NCBI RefSeq assembly: GCF_002699985.1
Contig: NZ_LKBT01000009.1
Span: forward strand, 62,001 to 126,000
From: Pseudomonas sp. ICMP 561
GTDB taxonomy: Bacteria > Pseudomonadota > Gammaproteobacteria > Pseudomonadales > Pseudomonadaceae
Length of the DNA: 64,000 nt
Reading direction: 5' to 3'
Each line of letters starts with the position of its first letter. Position 1 is the stretch's first letter. A program made the translations under genes and the position numbers. Positions 28,268-39,075 of this stretch are shown in pieces. The notes beneath the pieces are model-generated. The model worked only from the letters and a program-made list of their open reading frames with translations, made no database searches and was not told the origin of the DNA.

Positions 28268-30078
28268 GCAGATAAGTCCTCTGGCGGTTGAAGGTTGACT
28301 CCGGATGCGCCGTCTCTCAGACGCAGCGTCAGCAGTGCGCCTCCGGTCGGGTGATTATCGAACAGCAGTTCACCGCCCAGCGCGCGCATCAGGGTATCGC
28401 AGATCGCCAAACCAAGCCCAAGCCCCTGAGTCCGGGTCTTGGTGGTAAAGAATGGCTCTCGGGCACGAGCCAGTGCTTCCTGCGTAAAACCGGGGCCGTT
28501 GTCCCGAATGAACAGATTGACGCCATCCGGCGTTTGTTCGGCACTGATCCATATTTTGCGCGGCGGCCCTTTTTCAGTCAGCGCGTCCAACGCATTGGCC
28601 AGCAGGTTGCCGAGTACCTGACGCAGCCTCGTTTCGCCGGCCTGCACCCACAGCGTGGCGTCGGGCAGGTCGCGAATCAGTTCGACTTCCATGGCGCGAC
28701 GCCGCTTCGCCAGCAGCGACAGCGTGTCGTCCAGCGCGGGTTGCAGGGCGACGCTTTCCGGCGCGTGGCGGTCGCGACGGGCGAAGGCACGCAAGTGGGC
28801 GATGATCGACGCCATGCGGCCCGTCAGTTCACCGATCTGCTTGAGATTGCCTCGCGCGTCATCAGTACGTGAATGATCCAGCAGAACCTCTGCGTTCTCC
28901 GCATAACTACGGATCGCTGCCAAAGGCTGGTTGAGTTCGTGACTGATGCTCGCCGACATGGTGCCCAATGCAGACAGTTTCCCGGCCTGTACTAATTCAT
29001 CCTGGGCGCGAACCAGCTCCTGTTGCGCTTGCTCGCGCTCAAGGACTTCCTGTCTGAGACGGCTGTTCAGGCCTTCCAGGTCGCTGGTGCGTTCCACCAC
29101 TCTGACTTCCAGCTCGCGCCGGGCCTTGGCTTCAAAAGCAATACGATCCAGATAATGCCGACGCCGCTGGATCAGGATGCCAAGCAGCAGCATGACCACC
29201 AGCAACGCTGCGCCACCGACGGCAACGACGGTGCGTACCGGGCGATCAATCAACGCACGAGGGGCCAGAATGTTCACGCTCCAGCCGGTTTCTTCGATCT
29301 CCTGGCTTTGGGTCAACCAGGCTTTGTCATCGAGCAGCAACGGACGTGGATCGCGGGTCGGGTAGGGCTGGATCGCCACAATGGCTTGTTTTTCTTCTTC
29401 GCTCAGGGCACGGGTCGAGCGGAAGCGCCATTCAGGCCTTGAGGTCAGAACGACGACCCCGTTGTGGTCGGTGAGCAGCAGTTGCTCAGGGGTTTTACCC
29501 CACAGGTTTTCGGTGTGGTCCAGATCAATCTTGACCACCAGTACACCAATCACTTTGCCGCTTTCACGCACCGCGGAGGCGAAGAAGTAGCCACGTTTTG
29601 CCGAGGTGGTGCCCAGACCGAAGAAGCGCCCCAGATTACCGGCCATGGCGTCACTGAAATAGGGGCGAAAAGCGAAGTTGCGACCGACAAAGCTGTCGCG
29701 CTTGTCCCAGTTGGACGCGGCAATTGTCGTACCGTCTGCGTTCATCAGGTACATGACTTCAGCGCCAGTCTGGCGCACGATGGTTTGCAGCAAATGGTTG
29801 GCAGCCTCCTGCGGGGCGCTACCTTGCGGGGCTTTCAGCGCGGCGGGCAGGTCAGGCAACTGGCTGAGAATCTGCGGCAGGGTTTCGTAACGGTGCAGCG
29901 TACCCAGCAGGTTGGCGACGTAGAGGTCCAGCGTCTGCCGGTTCTGGCTGACCAGTTCGTTACGGTAATAACGCTCGGCCAGATGCTCCAGCGGCCATAG
30001 CAGTGGCGCCAGACACAGGGCCAGCAGCGCAAGGCTTCGCCAGCGTGGGCGGGGCGGGAGTGTGGTGTTGTTGGTCAT
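28264..30078 (-). CDS. dctB: DctB-type sensor histidine kinase
   Basis: A 604-residue kinase with two membrane helices (about 14-31 and 285-305) flanking a large periplasmic double-PAS-like sensor (YLMNADGTTIAASNWDKRDS, then GRNFAFRPYF), typical of DctB, which binds succinate, malate or fumarate. A coiled coil follows, then the H-box SISHELNQPLAAIRSYAENA near residue 380, and an ATPase domain with NLLANALDAL and DNGPGF. It is coupled to dctD by an ATGA overlap. Confidence 0.9.
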   Translation of the reverse strand: MTNNTTLPPRPRWRSLALLALCLAPLLWPLEHLAERYYRNELVSQNRQTLDLYVANLLGTLHRYETLPQILSQLPDLPAALKAPQGSAPQEAANHLLQTIVRQTGAEVMYLMNADGTTIAASNWDKRDSFVGRNFAFRPYFSDAMAGNLGRFFGLGTTSAKRGYFFASAVRESGKVIGVLVVKIDLDHTENLWGKTPEQLLLTDHNGVVVLTSRPEWRFRSTRALSEEEKQAIVAIQPYPTRDPRPLLLDDKAWLTQSQEIEETGWSVNILAPRALIDRPVRTVVAVGGAALLVVMLLLGILIQRRRHYLDRIAFEAKARRELEVRVVERTSDLEGLNSRLRQEVLEREQAQQELVRAQDELVQAGKLSALGTMSASISHELNQPLAAIRSYAENAEVLLDHSRTDDARGNLKQIGELTGRMASIIAHLRAFARRDRHAPESVALQPALDDTLSLLAKRRRAMEVELIRDLPDATLWVQAGETRLRQVLGNLLANALDALTEKGPPRKIWISAEQTPDGVNLFIRDNGPGFTQEALARAREPFFTTKTRTQGLGLGLAICDTLMRALGGELLFDNHPTGGALLTLRLRDGASGVNLQPPEDLSA

Positions 30079-30126
30079 TGTTGAACTGCGCTAAGGGTCG
30101 GCTTTTGGGGACACCTCAGTGACGCT

Positions 30127-30190
30127 ATCGCGAGCAAGCTCACTCCTACAGGTACGGTGTTCCCTCTGTAGGAGTGAGCTTGCTCGCGAT
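30127..30190. repeat. REP-type inverted repeat pair, GCGAGCAAGCTCACTCCTAC family
   Basis: Arms ATCGCGAGCAAGCTCACTCC(TAC) and the exact complement are about 18 bp apart, between divergently and convergently placed dctB and rmlD ends. A degenerate second copy is at 41213-41286. Confidence 0.88.
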
Positions 30191-30215
30191 GGGGCCGGTC
30201 CCGGCAATGCAAATA

Positions 30216-31097
30216 CTAACCCTGCTCAGCCAGGCACTCCAGTAACGCGCTGTGCCAGTCCGGCTGTTGCACGCCCCATTCGCGTTCGAGAAGGCTGCAG
30301 TCGAGCCGTGAGTTGAGCGGGCGAGCGGCGGGTGTCGGGTAGGCGCTGGACGGAATCGCTTCCAGTGCTGCGCACTTTTTGCCTTGCACGCTTAACTGCT
30401 CGGCAATGGCCTGAGTAAAACCAAACCATGACGTTTCGCCGCTGGCGGTCAGGTGATAAGTGCCCCAGGCGCCTGGTTTCCCGTCACGCCAGTGTTCGAT
30501 CAGCTGGCGCGTACTCTGCGCGATGGTTCCGGCCCACGTGGGCGCACCTACTTGATCGGCCACGACGTTCAGCGAATCGCGCTCCTGTAGCAGGCGTTGC
30601 ATAGTCAGCAGGAAATTACGCCCCGTGTTGGAATAAACCCAACTGGTGCGCAATATCAGATACTGCCCGCCGACGTACTCGATAGCCTGTTCGCCTGCCC
30701 ACTTGCTGGCACCATAAACACCCAAAGGTGCGGGCTTGTCCTGCTCGGTCCACGGCGTGGTTTTGCTACCGTCGAACACGTAGTCCGTCGAGTAGTGAAT
30801 CAGCGGGATGCCCAGTTCTTTTGCCTGATCGGCAAGCATGCCAACGGCAATCGCGTTAACGGCAAGCGCTGTTTTCTGGTCAGTTTCAGCCTGATCCACT
30901 GCGGTATAGGCTGCGGCGTTGATGATCAGGTCTGGCTTTAAATCCTGGATTTGGTCGAAGTCAGCCATCTGATCGCTCAGGTCCAGTTTGTCGCGGCCGA
31001 GGACGATCAGTTCGCCCAGCCCCGCCAGGGTCTTCTGCAGCGCTTGGGACACCTGGCCGTTCTGGCCGATAATGACGATTCTCAGTGGCTTGCTCAT
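30216..31097 (-). CDS. rmlD: dTDP-4-dehydrorhamnose reductase RmlD
   Basis: A 293-residue short-chain dehydrogenase with an N-terminal NAD(P) fold (IVIIGQNGQVSQALQ) and the catalytic YxxxK in VYGASKWAGEQ. It performs the last step of dTDP-L-rhamnose synthesis. It is the last gene of the rmlB-A-C-D operon and overlaps rmlC by 4 bp. Confidence 0.95.
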   Translation of the reverse strand: MSKPLRIVIIGQNGQVSQALQKTLAGLGELIVLGRDKLDLSDQMADFDQIQDLKPDLIINAAAYTAVDQAETDQKTALAVNAIAVGMLADQAKELGIPLIHYSTDYVFDGSKTTPWTEQDKPAPLGVYGASKWAGEQAIEYVGGQYLILRTSWVYSNTGRNFLLTMQRLLQERDSLNVVADQVGAPTWAGTIAQSTRQLIEHWRDGKPGAWGTYHLTASGETSWFGFTQAIAEQLSVQGKKCAALEAIPSSAYPTPAARPLNSRLDCSLLEREWGVQQPDWHSALLECLAEQG

Positions 31098-31642
31098 GGA
31101 AACAGGTCAGCCTCTTTTAATGCTTTGCCGTTTTGATCTTTGGCCGACAGTTGCGGCGTGCCGTCCAACTGCCAGTCGATAGCCAGATCGGGGTCATCCC
31201 AGCGGATGCAGCGCTCTGCGGCCGGCGTGTAGTAGTCAGTCGTTTTGTAGAGGAATTCTGCGTAATCGCTGAGCACTACAAAACCATGGGCAAAGCCCGC
31301 CGGGATCCATAGTTGGCGAGCGTTTTCGGCAGATAGCCTGACGCCGACCCAGCGGCCGAATGTAGGCGAGCTTTTGCGAATGTCCACGGCAATGTCCAGA
31401 ACCTCACCGGCCGTCACGCGTACCAGTTTGCCTTGAGCATTTTCGATCTGGTAATGCAGGCCGCGGAGTACGCCTTTGGCCGAGCGGGAGTGATTGTCCT
31501 GCACGAAGCTCAGGTCACGCAGCCCAGTGGCGTCAGCGAATGCCTTGGCATTGAAGCTTTCGTAGAAAAAGCCTCGTTCGTCACCAAATACGCGTGGCTC
31601 AAGAATGAGTACTTCGGGGATCTCACTGGCAATTACATTCAA
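31094..31642 (-). CDS. rmlC: dTDP-4-dehydrorhamnose 3,5-epimerase RmlC
   Basis: A 182-residue cupin-fold epimerase. The signature VLRGLHYQ holds the catalytic His, and [13 protein letters not shown] follows. It carries out the third step of dTDP-L-rhamnose synthesis. Both ends overlap neighbouring rml genes by 4 bp. Confidence 0.96.
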   Translation of the reverse strand: MNVIASEIPEVLILEPRVFGDERGFFYESFNAKAFADATGLRDLSFVQDNHSRSAKGVLRGLHYQIENAQGKLVRVTAGEVLDIAVDIRKSSPTFGRWVGVRLSAENARQLWIPAGFAHGFVVLSDYAEFLYKTTDYYTPAAERCIRWDDPDLAIDWQLDGTPQLSAKDQNGKALKEADLFP

Positions 31643-32514
31643 CGGCTTTCCCCTGCAAGTTTGAACAGATACTGACCGTAGCCGGTTTTGCCAAAATACT
31701 GAGCGCGTTCCAGCAGATGTTCACGATCGATCCATCCGTTCTGATAGGCGATCTCTTCAAGGCAAGCGACTTTCAGGCCCTGGCGGTGCTCAATGGTCTG
31801 CACGTATTGCGAGGCTTCCAGCAGGCTGTCATGCGTACCGGTATCCAGCCACGCGAAACCACGGCCGAAACGCTCCACGTGCAGGTCGCCGCGCTGCAAG
31901 TAGGCATTGTTGATGTCGGTGATTTCCAGCTCTCCACGGGGCGAAGGCTTGACGTCCTTGGCAATGCGGATGACTTCGTTGTCGTAAAAATACAAACCTG
32001 TCACTGCATAGCTGGACTTGGGTGCCTTCGGCTTCTCTTCGATGGACAGCGCCCGGCCGTTCTCATCGAAATCGATAACCCCGAAGCGTTCCGGATCCTT
32101 GACCCAATAGCCAAAGACAGTGGCACCGTTTTTCTGATCCCTGGCAGTCTTGAGCTGTTCGCCGAAGTGCTGCCCGTGGAAGATGTTATCGCCCAGAATC
32201 AGGCACACCGAATCATCGCCAATGAACTCCTCGCCGATCAGGAACGCCTGCGCCAGCCCATCCGGGCTGGGTTGTTCGGCGTACTGTATGCGTACGCCAA
32301 ACTGGCTGCCGTCACCGAGCAGGCTGCGGTACTGAGGCAAGTCCAGAGGTGTCGAGATGATCAGGATGTCCTGAATGCCGGCCAGCATCAGTACCGAGAT
32401 CGGGTAGTAGATCATCGGTTTGTCGTAGATGGGCAGCAGTTGCTTGGAAACACCGAGAGTAATGGGGTGCAAGCGCGTGCCCGAGCCTCCTGCCAGGACG
32501 ATTCCTTTGGTCAT
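31639..32514 (-). CDS. rmlA: Glucose-1-phosphate thymidylyltransferase RmlA
   Basis: A 291-residue nucleotidyltransferase with the N-terminal signature [14 protein letters not shown] and sugar-binding [20 protein letters not shown]. It makes dTDP-glucose, the first committed step, and is usually feedback-inhibited by dTDP-rhamnose. I use the ATG at 32514 ([10 protein letters not shown]), which overlaps the rmlB stop; the frame is open upstream but that part is inside rmlB. Confidence 0.96.
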   Translation of the reverse strand: MTKGIVLAGGSGTRLHPITLGVSKQLLPIYDKPMIYYPISVLMLAGIQDILIISTPLDLPQYRSLLGDGSQFGVRIQYAEQPSPDGLAQAFLIGEEFIGDDSVCLILGDNIFHGQHFGEQLKTARDQKNGATVFGYWVKDPERFGVIDFDENGRALSIEEKPKAPKSSYAVTGLYFYDNEVIRIAKDVKPSPRGELEITDINNAYLQRGDLHVERFGRGFAWLDTGTHDSLLEASQYVQTIEHRQGLKVACLEEIAYQNGWIDREHLLERAQYFGKTGYGQYLFKLAGESR

Positions 32515-33593
32515 GCGATCAGATCCTTTGAATCGGTAAAGCCCAGTCGCTGGCCTTGATAGCTGCCGTCCTGTACGCGGCGGCACCAGTCCAGGTTGTT
32601 CAGGTACCACTGCACGGTTTTGCGCAAACCGGATTCAAATGTTTCCTCTGGGGTCCAGCCCAGCTCGCGTTCAATCTTGCTGGCATCAATGGCGTAGCGC
32701 TGGTCGTGACCCGGACGATCCGCCACGTAGGTGATCAGGTCCGCGTAGTGGGCGATGCCCTCAGGGCGCGAAGGTGCCAGCTCTTCCAGCAGCGCACAGA
32801 TGCCTTTGACCACGTCGATATTCGTCTGCTCGTTATGGCCGCCGATGTTGTATGTCTCGCCAACAACACCCTCAGTGACCACTTTGTACAAAGCGCGGGC
32901 ATGGTCTTCGACAAACAACCAGTCACGCACTTGCAGGCCGTTGCCATACACCGGCAATGGCTTGCCCGCCAGGGCGTTGAGAATAACCAGCGGGATCAGT
33001 TTCTCCGGGAAGTGAAACGGTCCGTAGTTGTTGGAGCAGTTGGTCACGACTACCGGCAGTCCGTAAGTCCGCTGCCAGGCGCGAACCAGGTGATCGGATG
33101 CAGCCTTGCTGGCTGAATACGGCGAGCTTGGCGCATACGGCGTGGTTTCAGTGAACAGATCATCGACGCCATGCAGGTCGCCATACACTTCATCGGTGGA
33201 AATATGGTGAAAGCGGAACGCCTCGCGCTCGGCTTCCGGCAGCTTCAGCCAGTAACCGCGTACGGCTTCCAGCAGGCTGTAAGTGCCGACGATGTTGGTC
33301 TGGATAAACTCGGACGGACCGTCGATGGAACGGTCGACGTGGGACTCGGCCGCCAGATGCATGATGGCGTGCGGCTCGAATCGGGCGAGCACTTCGCTGA
33401 CTTTGGCCTGATCGCAGATATCAGCCTGTACAAACTCATAGCGGGTATCAGTCGCAACGCTAGCCAGCGACTCGAGATTGCCCGCGTAGGTCAGTTTGTC
33501 GAAATTGAGTACTTCGTGATCGGTATTTTTTATCAGGTGGCGGATCAGCGCCGAGCCAATGAAGCCCGCGCCGCCAGTAACAAGTATTCGCAT
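32511..33593 (-). CDS. rmlB: dTDP-glucose 4,6-dehydratase RmlB
   Basis: A 360-residue extended short-chain dehydrogenase: the NAD fold starts [17 protein letters not shown], and the catalytic YxxxK is in [14 protein letters not shown]. It performs the second step of dTDP-L-rhamnose synthesis and is the first gene of the operon. The order B-A-C-D is seen here. The product feeds lipopolysaccharide core/O-antigen or rhamnolipid synthesis. About 255 bp of upstream spacer would hold the promoter. Confidence 0.96.
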   Translation of the reverse strand: MRILVTGGAGFIGSALIRHLIKNTDHEVLNFDKLTYAGNLESLASVATDTRYEFVQADICDQAKVSEVLARFEPHAIMHLAAESHVDRSIDGPSEFIQTNIVGTYSLLEAVRGYWLKLPEAEREAFRFHHISTDEVYGDLHGVDDLFTETTPYAPSSPYSASKAASDHLVRAWQRTYGLPVVVTNCSNNYGPFHFPEKLIPLVILNALAGKPLPVYGNGLQVRDWLFVEDHARALYKVVTEGVVGETYNIGGHNEQTNIDVVKGICALLEELAPSRPEGIAHYADLITYVADRPGHDQRYAIDASKIERELGWTPEETFESGLRKTVQWYLNNLDWCRRVQDGSYQGQRLGFTDSKDLIA

Positions 33594-33848
33594 GAGTTTG
33601 CCTTGTGCCTTTCAGGTCTTTAACACGTATGGAGCATAGCTTGTGGGTGCGAAGCGATGCGTGCAAGCACCATCAATCAATAATCGCCCGCGAGTTAATG
33701 AAAAGAACTGATGACAGGTGCATGGAACGTCATTAAAACGCCACCAGGCCTGACTGTCTTTCATGATTTTGTAGTCAGACTCCGGCACATCTATAGTTGC
33801 CGTGTTGTGAAATTCATTCGCTATGCATAACAAGACCGAGGTTGCTGA

Positions 33849-35127
33849 ATGCCGCTCGCCACGTTGATTCGTCGCTCCAGTCTGCCTTGTCCTGAGGTCA
33901 GCGCCGAGCAGGCACTGCTTTTGCTGGAGCACCATTACGGACTAAGCGGCACGCTGAAAGAACTCGGCAGCCAACAGGATCGCAACTTTCTGCTGGATAC
34001 CGGTGAGCAGCGATTTGTGCTGAAGATATGCTACGGGGATTATTCCGCGCTGGAGCTGGACGCACAACATGCAGTGGGATCCGCGTCACGCTCAGGCCGT
34101 GATCAAGCATCTGTTGCCAGTCATTGATAACGAAGACGAACGTGCTTGTCTCGCGCAAGCAGCTGAACAGGTGCAGCAACGTTTGATCCCGAAGTTGCCA
34201 GTGCAACCGGTGCACCTGACGACAGCCGCGGCGCTTCATGCGCCGTTCGACGGTACGCTCAGGCTGACCGCCGACGCGGCTTTGTTATTGGTGGGCGATC
34301 AAATAAGCTTGAAAATCTGGGGTGCAGCGCTGGAATTGACGCCGGGGGCCAGCGTTCTGGCCGGTGAGGTGATCGGCCACGGTAACGGCTCACTGTTGCT
34401 GCAGCTGTGTTCCGCTCCAGACCTGAGTCCGCCACTGTTCACAACGCCTTCCTGGGCAGATGCATGGCAGGTGTTGTGTCCTTCACCGGCTTCGCTGTTG
34501 GGGTTTGATTGCGACGCACCTTCACTGCCGGATTCCGCAGAATTGCTGGCGCGTCGCGATGCCCGTTTCGCTCGCTCGCAAAAGCATTATTACCAGGCAT
34601 CGCCGCAGATCGAGCAGGGCGTGGTACCGGACATCATTACGATGGCCAAAGGCATGGGTAACGGTCATCCATTGGGGGTCGTGATTACCCGTCGCGAAAT
34701 TGCCGAAGCGTTGGAAGCTGAGGGGTATTTCTTCTTCTCGGCGGGCGGCAGTCCGGTCAGTTGCCGGATCGGCATGGCGGTGCTGGATGTCATGGAAGAA
34801 GAAAGGCTCTGGGAAAACGCAGAAACAGTGGGCGGGTATTTCAAGGCCCGGCTGCAAGCCTTGATCGACATCCATCCACTGGTCGGTGCCGTTCATGGCA
34901 TGGGCTTTTATCTGGGCGTTGAATGGGTGCGTGATCGCCAGAGCCTGGAGCCCGCGACCGAAGAAACAACTTACCTGTGCGACCGGCTGCGGGATCTGGG
35001 CATTTTCATGCAGCCAACCGGCGACTATCTGAACATCCTGAAAATCAAACCACCGATGTGCACAACCCGGCAGAGCGTGGACTTTTTTGTGGACAGTGTG
35101 TCAAAGGTGTTGGCTGAGTTGGAGTGA
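33849..35127 (+). pseudogene. Remnant of a phosphotransferase/M23/class-III aminotransferase fusion gene
   Basis: Two frames together resemble a shrunken version of a large Pseudomonas fusion protein (aminoglycoside-phosphotransferase-like kinase, M23 peptidase-like, class-III aminotransferase). Frame 1 (33849-34127) gives the start of the kinase fold (DRNFLLDTGEQRFVLKI) and then goes out of frame. Frame 2 (34069-35127) resumes with kinase remnants, a short M23-like piece, then jumps at SQKHYYQASPQIEQG directly into GVVPDIITMAKGMGNGHPLG, keeping the PLP lysine but missing the N-terminal aminotransferase core. At least one frameshift and large deletions make it non-functional. Confidence 0.75.
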
Positions 35128-35199
35128 TCGCTGACGCCCTCGCGGCGGAAGGCTCTCTCATAAACAACATGCAAATTACTGGATTGAAATACATTTTCT

Positions 35200-35268
35200 G
35201 TAGGAGCTGCCGAAGGCTGCGAAGCATTTTTTCTGAGACGCTGCGATCGCAGCCTTCGGCAGCTCCTG
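35200..35268. repeat. REP-type inverted repeat pair, GTAGGAGCTGCCGAAGGCTG family
   Basis: Inverted arms about 25 bp apart in the gap between the pseudogene and aguA. The AT-rich stretch after it (35269-35390) probably contains the aguA promoter, though I cannot point to one. Confidence 0.86.
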
Positions 35269-35416
35269 AAAATATAAATTGCAGATTTGTATCGATTTTT
35301 AAGGTTGAAATATATTTTTATTTCCTGTTTTTAGCTTTTAAACCCGATTTTTATCGTCTATAAAGTCGCCAACTATCGATTTTCGATTCGACGCCTCACT
35401 GGAGTCCTGATCACCC

Positions 35417-36523
35417 ATGACCACTATCAACAGCACGCCACGCGCCGACGGTTTCCATATGCCCGCTGAATGGGCTCCTCAGACCCAGACCTGGATGGTC
35501 TGGCCTGAACGTCCGGATAACTGGCGTCTGGGTGGCAAGCCGGTTCAAACTGCCCACGTTGCGGTTGCCAAGGCCATCGCGCGCTTCGAGCCAGTGACCG
35601 TTGCAGTTTCGGCTGCCCAGTACGACAACGCGCGTGCACGCCTGGACGTGCCTAACATCCGTGTCGTGGAAATCAGTAACGACGACGCCTGGGTGCGTGA
35701 TACCGGGCCAACCTTCGTGATCAACAATCAGGGCGAAGTGCGCGGCGTGGACTGGGACTTCAATGCTTGGGGCGGTTTCGACGGTGGTCTGTACGCTCCG
35801 TGGAATCTCGACTCCCAGCTGGCGAGCAAGGTGCTGGAAATCGAGCGATGCCCACGCTATGTGACCCCAGGCTTCGTTCTGGAGGGCGGTTCGATTCATG
35901 TCGATGGCGAAGGCACGCTGATCACCACCGAGGAATGCCTGCTCAACCGCAATCGTAACCCGCATCTCTCTCGCGAAGAGATCGAAGCGATCCTCAGCGC
36001 CAACCTGGCTGTGGATAAAGTGATCTGGCTTCCTGATGGGCTGTTCAACGACGAAACCGACGGGCATGTCGATAACTTCTGCTGCTACGTACGACCGGGC
36101 GAAGTGTTGCTGGCCTGGACCGATGATCCCAAAGACCCCAACTACTCACGTTGTCACGCGGCGTTGGGTATTTTGGAAAACACCCGGGATGCCAAGGGCA
36201 GGGCATTCGTCGTTCACAAGATGCCAATCCCGGGTCCTTTGTTCGCCACCGAAGAAGAATGCGCGGGTGTCGATCAGGTGCATGGCAGCCAGGAACGCAA
36301 CCCATCGGTGCGCCTGGCGGGTTCTTACGTGAACTTCTTGATTGTGAATGGTGGGATCATCGCCCCCAGCTTTGACGATCCGATGGACGGAAAAGCCCTG
36401 GAAATACTGCAGCAGCTGTTTCCGGAGCACGAAGTGGTCATGGTTCCGGGGCGCGAATTACTGCTGGGTGGCGGCAATATTCACTGTCTTACCCAGCAAC
36501 AGCCAGCGCCTCACCGGGCCTGA
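35417..36523 (+). CDS. aguA: Agmatine deiminase
   Basis: A 368-residue enzyme of the peptidyl-arginine-deiminase fold that converts agmatine to N-carbamoylputrescine and ammonia. The nucleophile Cys357 lies in [13 protein letters not shown], and the substrate-binding [11 protein letters not shown] and [11 protein letters not shown] segments are intact. The length is normal for AguA. No aguB is adjacent. A strong terminator follows. Confidence 0.95.
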   Translation: MTTINSTPRADGFHMPAEWAPQTQTWMVWPERPDNWRLGGKPVQTAHVAVAKAIARFEPVTVAVSAAQYDNARARLDVPNIRVVEISNDDAWVRDTGPTFVINNQGEVRGVDWDFNAWGGFDGGLYAPWNLDSQLASKVLEIERCPRYVTPGFVLEGGSIHVDGEGTLITTEECLLNRNRNPHLSREEIEAILSANLAVDKVIWLPDGLFNDETDGHVDNFCCYVRPGEVLLAWTDDPKDPNYSRCHAALGILENTRDAKGRAFVVHKMPIPGPLFATEEECAGVDQVHGSQERNPSVRLAGSYVNFLIVNGGIIAPSFDDPMDGKALEILQQLFPEHEVVMVPGRELLLGGGNIHCLTQQQPAPHRA

Positions 36524-36580
36524 ATTACGAGGCGCGGTTACATTCGCGTTACATAGTTGGCTTCGTTCTTGCTGTGATCA

Positions 36581-36606
36581 AGCCCATCCAGGTGATGGGC
36601 TTTTTT
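36581..36606 (+). terminator. Intrinsic terminator of aguA
   Basis: AGCCCATC-CAG-GTGATGGGC with a T run, about 58 bp after the aguA stop. Confidence 0.85.
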
Positions 36607-36733
36607 GTGGGGTTACGTTTCTGACGTTTGCCTTCTGGATGGGGCGACGGCCGGTTTTGAAACGTTCTCCACTTAGCCTTTCTGTCACAAAGGGTCAGTA
36701 CATTGAGCCCCTCACGACTTAAGAGGTTGTCCT

Positions 36734-36970
36734 ATGAACGCAGGTCTAGAGCATCGCGCTCGTAATTTGTCTGCTAGTAGCGAAGCGCGCCAGATGATGG
36801 CTGACTGGTTAAGGACGACCAGTATGCGCAAACCTCAACGCCCGGATGTGAGGCAGATGCTTTTGCAGCGTTACCCTGCGGGGCTCTTCAATGAAGCCGA
36901 GCTTGAAGCGCTTCTGAGCGTACTCAAGGATGAAAGCCCCTCCAAAAGCGATCCTTCCGGACAGTTATAA
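36734..36970 (+). CDS. Small hypothetical protein
   Basis: A 78-residue, charged, probably helical protein that I do not recognise (SSEARQMMADWLRTTSMRK, then AELEALLSVLKDES near the C-terminus). It has no signal peptide or membrane helix. It stands alone between the aguA terminator and the porin gene; an AGAGGTTGTCCT leader gives a plausible ribosome-binding site. Confidence 0.55.
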   Translation: MNAGLEHRARNLSASSEARQMMADWLRTTSMRKPQRPDVRQMLLQRYPAGLFNEAELEALLSVLKDESPSKSDPSGQL

Positions 36971-37179
36971 GCATAGAAAGTTTCGCAAATTGACAGTTTT
37001 ATGACCGGCGGATACGATTTGCGTCCTCCGCCTGTGGCCATTGCGCCATGTACGTGCATCAGTAGTCCACTGCGATGATTTCGTGCGGGCTTCACGAATA
37101 TGACATTCGGAAGCCGCAGACACCCCTTGGGTTGTCGCCACAGTGCGCGATCAAATCAGCAGAAAAAGGACAACTGGAA

Positions 37180-38466
37180 ATGCTTAACAAACGGATTAGT
37201 TTGCTTGCACTGGGTCTGATCAGTGCTGGCCAGGTCATGGCTGACAGCCAGGCAGACTCCAAAGGCTTCGTTGAAGACAGCCACCTGAATCTTGCACTAC
37301 GCAACGCTTACATCAATCGCGATTACAAAAAGCGTGAGCCAAACTCTGATCGTGCAGAGTGGGGCCAGGCTTTCACCGGCGCATTCGCCTCCGGTTTCAC
37401 TCAAGGCACCGTTGGCGTGGGCGTTGATGCATTCGCGCTCTACGGCATTCGTCTGGACGGCGGCAAAGGCCGCAGTGGCGCTCCCGGTATCGACTTCTTC
37501 AAGCAAGGCGACAGCGGCGCGGCTGCTGATGACCTCGCTCGTGCGGGTGCCGCAGTCAAGGCGCGTATCTCCAACACTGTCATCAAGTACGGCGATCAAA
37601 TGCCAGCACTGCCAGTGCTGAGCTATGACAACGGTCGTCTGTTGCCAGAAAGCTTCACGGGCACGTTGATCACTTCCAAAGAGATTGATGGTCTGGAGGT
37701 CAACGTGGGTCGCTTCACTCAGGAAGCCCGCAAGTCTGCCGAAGGGCGTGACAGCGGTGGCCTGAAAAGCATCAACGTTTACGGCGCCAGCTACAAGTTC
37801 ACCGACGAGTTCACTGCCGCGTTCTACGCCTCCGACAACGAGGACGTATTCAAGAAGCAGTACGTGAACCTGAACTACGTGTTTGCCTTGGCACCTGACC
37901 AGTCGTTGACGTTCGACTTCAACGGCTACAAAACCAAGATGGACAAGGATTACTCTGCGTCCACTCTGGCGGGCGACCGTGACAACAAGATCTGGAGCCT
38001 CGCGGCGACCTGGGCTGTGGGCATTCACTCCTTCACCCTGGCTCACCAGCGCAGCACCGGCGAAACCGGCTACAACTACAGCGGCTACCAAAACGACGGC
38101 GGCTACGGTGATGGCGGTAACACTATCTATCTGGCCAACTCGTACTGGTCTGACTTCAACGGCAAGGACGAGCGTTCGTGGCAAGCAGCCTACGGCATTG
38201 ACCTGTCCGGTCTGGTTGCTCCAGGTCTGAGCTACAAAGCTGCCTATGTGCGCGGCAGCAACATCGATGACGGCACTGACCGTGGCAATGGCACTGAGCG
38301 CGAAATCTTCAGCCAGCTGACTTACGTGGTACAGAGCGGCCCGGCCAAGGACTTGTCCCTGCGTCTGCGCAACTCGTTCCTGCGGGTGTCTGATAACGCC
38401 AGCGGTTACAACGTTAACGGCAACGAAACCCGTATCTTCGTTGACTACCCGATCAACGTTTTCTGA
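37180..38466 (+). CDS. OprD-family outer-membrane porin
   Basis: A 428-residue porin with a 21-residue signal peptide (MLNKRISLLALGLISAGQVM-A). The mature protein begins SQADSKGFVEDSHLNLALRN, the usual OprD opening, and has alternating beta-strand pattern with a terminal phenylalanine (PINVF), the assembly signal. OprD-type channels take up specific small solutes such as amino acids or carboxylates; the substrate is not known. AAAAGGA lies before the ATG at 37180. Its last 26 bp are included in a downstream tandem repeat. Confidence 0.92.
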   Translation: MLNKRISLLALGLISAGQVMADSQADSKGFVEDSHLNLALRNAYINRDYKKREPNSDRAEWGQAFTGAFASGFTQGTVGVGVDAFALYGIRLDGGKGRSGAPGIDFFKQGDSGAAADDLARAGAAVKARISNTVIKYGDQMPALPVLSYDNGRLLPESFTGTLITSKEIDGLEVNVGRFTQEARKSAEGRDSGGLKSINVYGASYKFTDEFTAAFYASDNEDVFKKQYVNLNYVFALAPDQSLTFDFNGYKTKMDKDYSASTLAGDRDNKIWSLAATWAVGIHSFTLAHQRSTGETGYNYSGYQNDGGYGDGGNTIYLANSYWSDFNGKDERSWQAAYGIDLSGLVAPGLSYKAAYVRGSNIDDGTDRGNGTEREIFSQLTYVVQSGPAKDLSLRLRNSFLRVSDNASGYNVNGNETRIFVDYPINVF

Positions 38467-39073
38467 TACCGCGCAATCTCGCTGTAAACGCATGACCGGT
38501 GGGAGCGAATTCATTCGCGAAGAGGCCAGTACATTCAGCGCAAATTGCGTCTGCAGTGATACAGCTTTCGCGAATGAATTCGCTCCCACAATCGATTGGG
38601 CTTCAGGTCCGGCTACTATGTGCTTCACCCCAGCCTGACTCGGTCACTTCATTGACTACCCGATCAACGTTTTCTGATGCCGCGCCCAATCCCGTTGTAA
38701 GCGCATGACCGGTGGGAGCGAATTCATTCGCGAAGAGGCCAGTACATTCAGCGCAAATTGCGTCTGCAGTGATACAGCTTTCGCGAATGAATTCGCTCCC
38801 ACCATTTATTGGGCTTCAGGTCCGGCTACTATGTGCTCCACCTCAGCCTGACTTGGTCACTTCATTGACTACCCGATGAGCGTTTTCCGATGCCGCGCAA
38901 TCCCGTTGTAAGCGCGTGACCGGTGGGAGCGAATTCATTCGCGAAGAGGCCAGTACATTCAGCGCAAATTGCGTCTGCAGTGATACAGCTTTCGCGAATG
39001 AATTCGCTCCTACCATTTATTGGGCTTCAGGTCCGGCTACTATGTGCTTCACCTCAGCCTGACTCGGTCACTC
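38441..39073. repeat. Tandem triplication of a 211-bp unit at the porin 3' end
   Basis: Three consecutive units begin at 38441, 38652 and 38865 (periods 211 and 213 bp). Each starts with the last codons of the porin (TTGACTACCCGATCAACGTT), contains an inverted pair of GGGAGCGAATTCATTCGCGA arms and ends with CAGCCTGACTCGGTCACT. The third runs up to the start of the AraC gene. Units 2 and 3 carry point changes, so the event is not brand new. Confidence 0.92.
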
Positions 39074-39075
39074 TC

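Noticed and set aside
37297..38628. A 443-codon frame antisense to the OprD porin
   Set aside because: Shadow frame that continues into the REP repeats.
38441..39073. Triplicated unit as a CRISPR-like array
   Set aside because: Units are 211 bp and almost identical throughout, with no constant repeat and variable spacer pattern.
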